64,000 nt of DNA, from positions 620,001 through 684,000 of the forward strand of contig NW_027478524.1 of assembly GCF_051014685.1 (NCBI RefSeq). Reading direction: 5' to 3'. The translations under genes and the position numbers were made by a program. The stretch is from Ptiloglossa arizonensis. Lineage: Eukaryota; Arthropoda; Insecta; Hymenoptera; Colletidae. Numbering within the stretch: the stretch's first letter is position 1; the number at the start of each line of letters is the position of its first letter. This document shows, piece by piece, positions 63,701 through 64,000 of the stretch. The notes under the pieces are model-generated. The model worked only from the letters and a program-made list of their open reading frames with translations. It searched no databases and had not been told where the DNA came from.

Positions 63701-64000
63701 TACCGTTGTAATCGGGCGAGTTTCTACTTTCAGATGCAACAGGAATTTCTCGAGTTCGTCAATCCGTTCGCGATATATGGGAGTTTGAGGTTAAGGAATG
63801 GTTCAGAAACCATTAAAATTTTCGCAAGTCTGATACTCGAAACCTATAACTGGAATGGCCTAGGGGAAAAGCACACACACCATTGTAATCGGGTGAGTTT
63901 CTACTTTCAGATGCAACAGGAATTTCTCGAGTTCGTCAGTCCGTTCGCGAGATATGGGAGTTAGAAGTTAAGGAATGGTTGAGAAACCATCAAAATTTTC
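60721..64000. repeat. 20-monomer HOR, unit H3 (rearranged, right end outside window)
   Basis: The left part (60,721-61,450) is a looser match, with GAGTTAGAAGTTAAGG and CACACAGCACTG variants. From about 61,450 to 62,400 it matches H2 at an offset of 3,179, and from there to the window edge at 2,826, so two more monomers were lost at about 62,400. The array continues past base 64,000. Confidence 0.8.

Larger units (their letters stand above)
1..64000. repeat. Tandem satellite array, ~177-bp monomer, about 362 copies
   Basis: The anchor GAGAAACCAT (or a near variant) recurs about every 177 bases, for example at 121, 298 and 475, and still at 63,981, which is 361 monomers later. All monomers I read face the same way. 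Landmarks in order are the anchor, AAAATTTT, GATACTCGAAACC, GGCCTAGGGG, ACACACACCATTGTAATCGG, CTACTTTCAGATGCAACAGG, CTCGAGTTCGTCAATCCG, TTCGCGAGATATGG and GAAGTTAAGGAATGG. Cumulative phase drift is only -9 bp at 24,715 and at 34,627, -5 at 45,251, -15 at 53,737 and -37 at 63,981, so no foreign DNA is inserted. Length, homogeneity and HOR structure fit a centromeric satellite. That role is inferred and the repeat family is not recognised. Confidence 0.98.

Noticed and set aside
1..64000. CRISPR array
   Set aside because: Repeats are contiguous 177-bp units without unique spacers; the variable parts are point variants of the same monomer.
1..64000. Identity with a known plant satellite (Arabidopsis 178-bp, Brassica 176-bp) or primate alpha satellite
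   Set aside because: Length is similar, but I could not recall a convincing sequence match and could not search. A search of satellite and repeat libraries with the consensus monomer would decide it.
1..64000. Inverted segments or strand switches within the array
   Set aside because: The anchor and the other landmarks were read on the plus strand throughout; no reverse-complement monomer was noticed. A dot plot would confirm.

Overview
The whole 64 kb window is one uninterrupted tandem satellite array. The unit is about 177 bp, repeated head to tail in a single orientation. The anchor GAGAAACCAT begins at 121 and again at 63,981. That is 63,860 bp, or 361 monomers averaging 176.9 bp, so the array keeps phase from end to end apart from a net drift of -37 bp from 1-2 bp indels. 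I found no protein-coding gene, tRNA, rRNA, transposon, CRISPR array or non-satellite insertion. The many short open frames (longest 109 codons, 12,179-12,508) are readings through the satellite.

A 175-180 bp monomer, long homogeneous arrays and higher-order repeats (HORs) are typical of eukaryotic centromeric satellites, with flowering plants the commonest match for this size class. I do not recognise the family and name no species. The consensus monomer is about 42% GC and carries 9 CpG sites, close to random expectation, which is unusual for heavily methylated plant heterochromatin. Its recurrent marks are a CCTAGG palindrome, a CTCGAG palindrome, an AAAATTTT tract, a six-pair hairpin with a GAGA loop, and an eight-pair dyad around an 18-nt spacer.

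Layout. (1) 1-11,917: a large tandem duplication (A 1-5,193; B 6,017-11,917, about ten differences seen) enclosing an older 9-monomer duplication and a younger 4-monomer one. (2) 11,918-15,569: a mosaic holding partial copies of zones 1 and 3. (3) 15,570-21,933: a 15/16-monomer HOR in two full copies and one partial. (4) 21,934-24,659: shuffled zone-3 monomers, a 9-monomer offset, and a 483-bp block that recurs exactly 27.8 kb away. (5) 24,660-33,919: a 25-29-monomer duplication containing 6-monomer repeats. (6) 33,920-45,290: a mosaic with a 3.07-kb block repeated 5,135 bp apart and a 7-monomer tandem. (7) 45,291-53,658: an 11-monomer HOR with degenerate later copies. (8) 53,659-64,000: a 20-monomer HOR rich in 1-2 bp deletions.

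There are no genes to act together. What the window records is array evolution: local unequal exchange creating zone-specific HORs, deletions that remove whole monomers in phase, and patchy long-range sequence transfer. Any centromere function is inference from architecture and would need CENH3 mapping.
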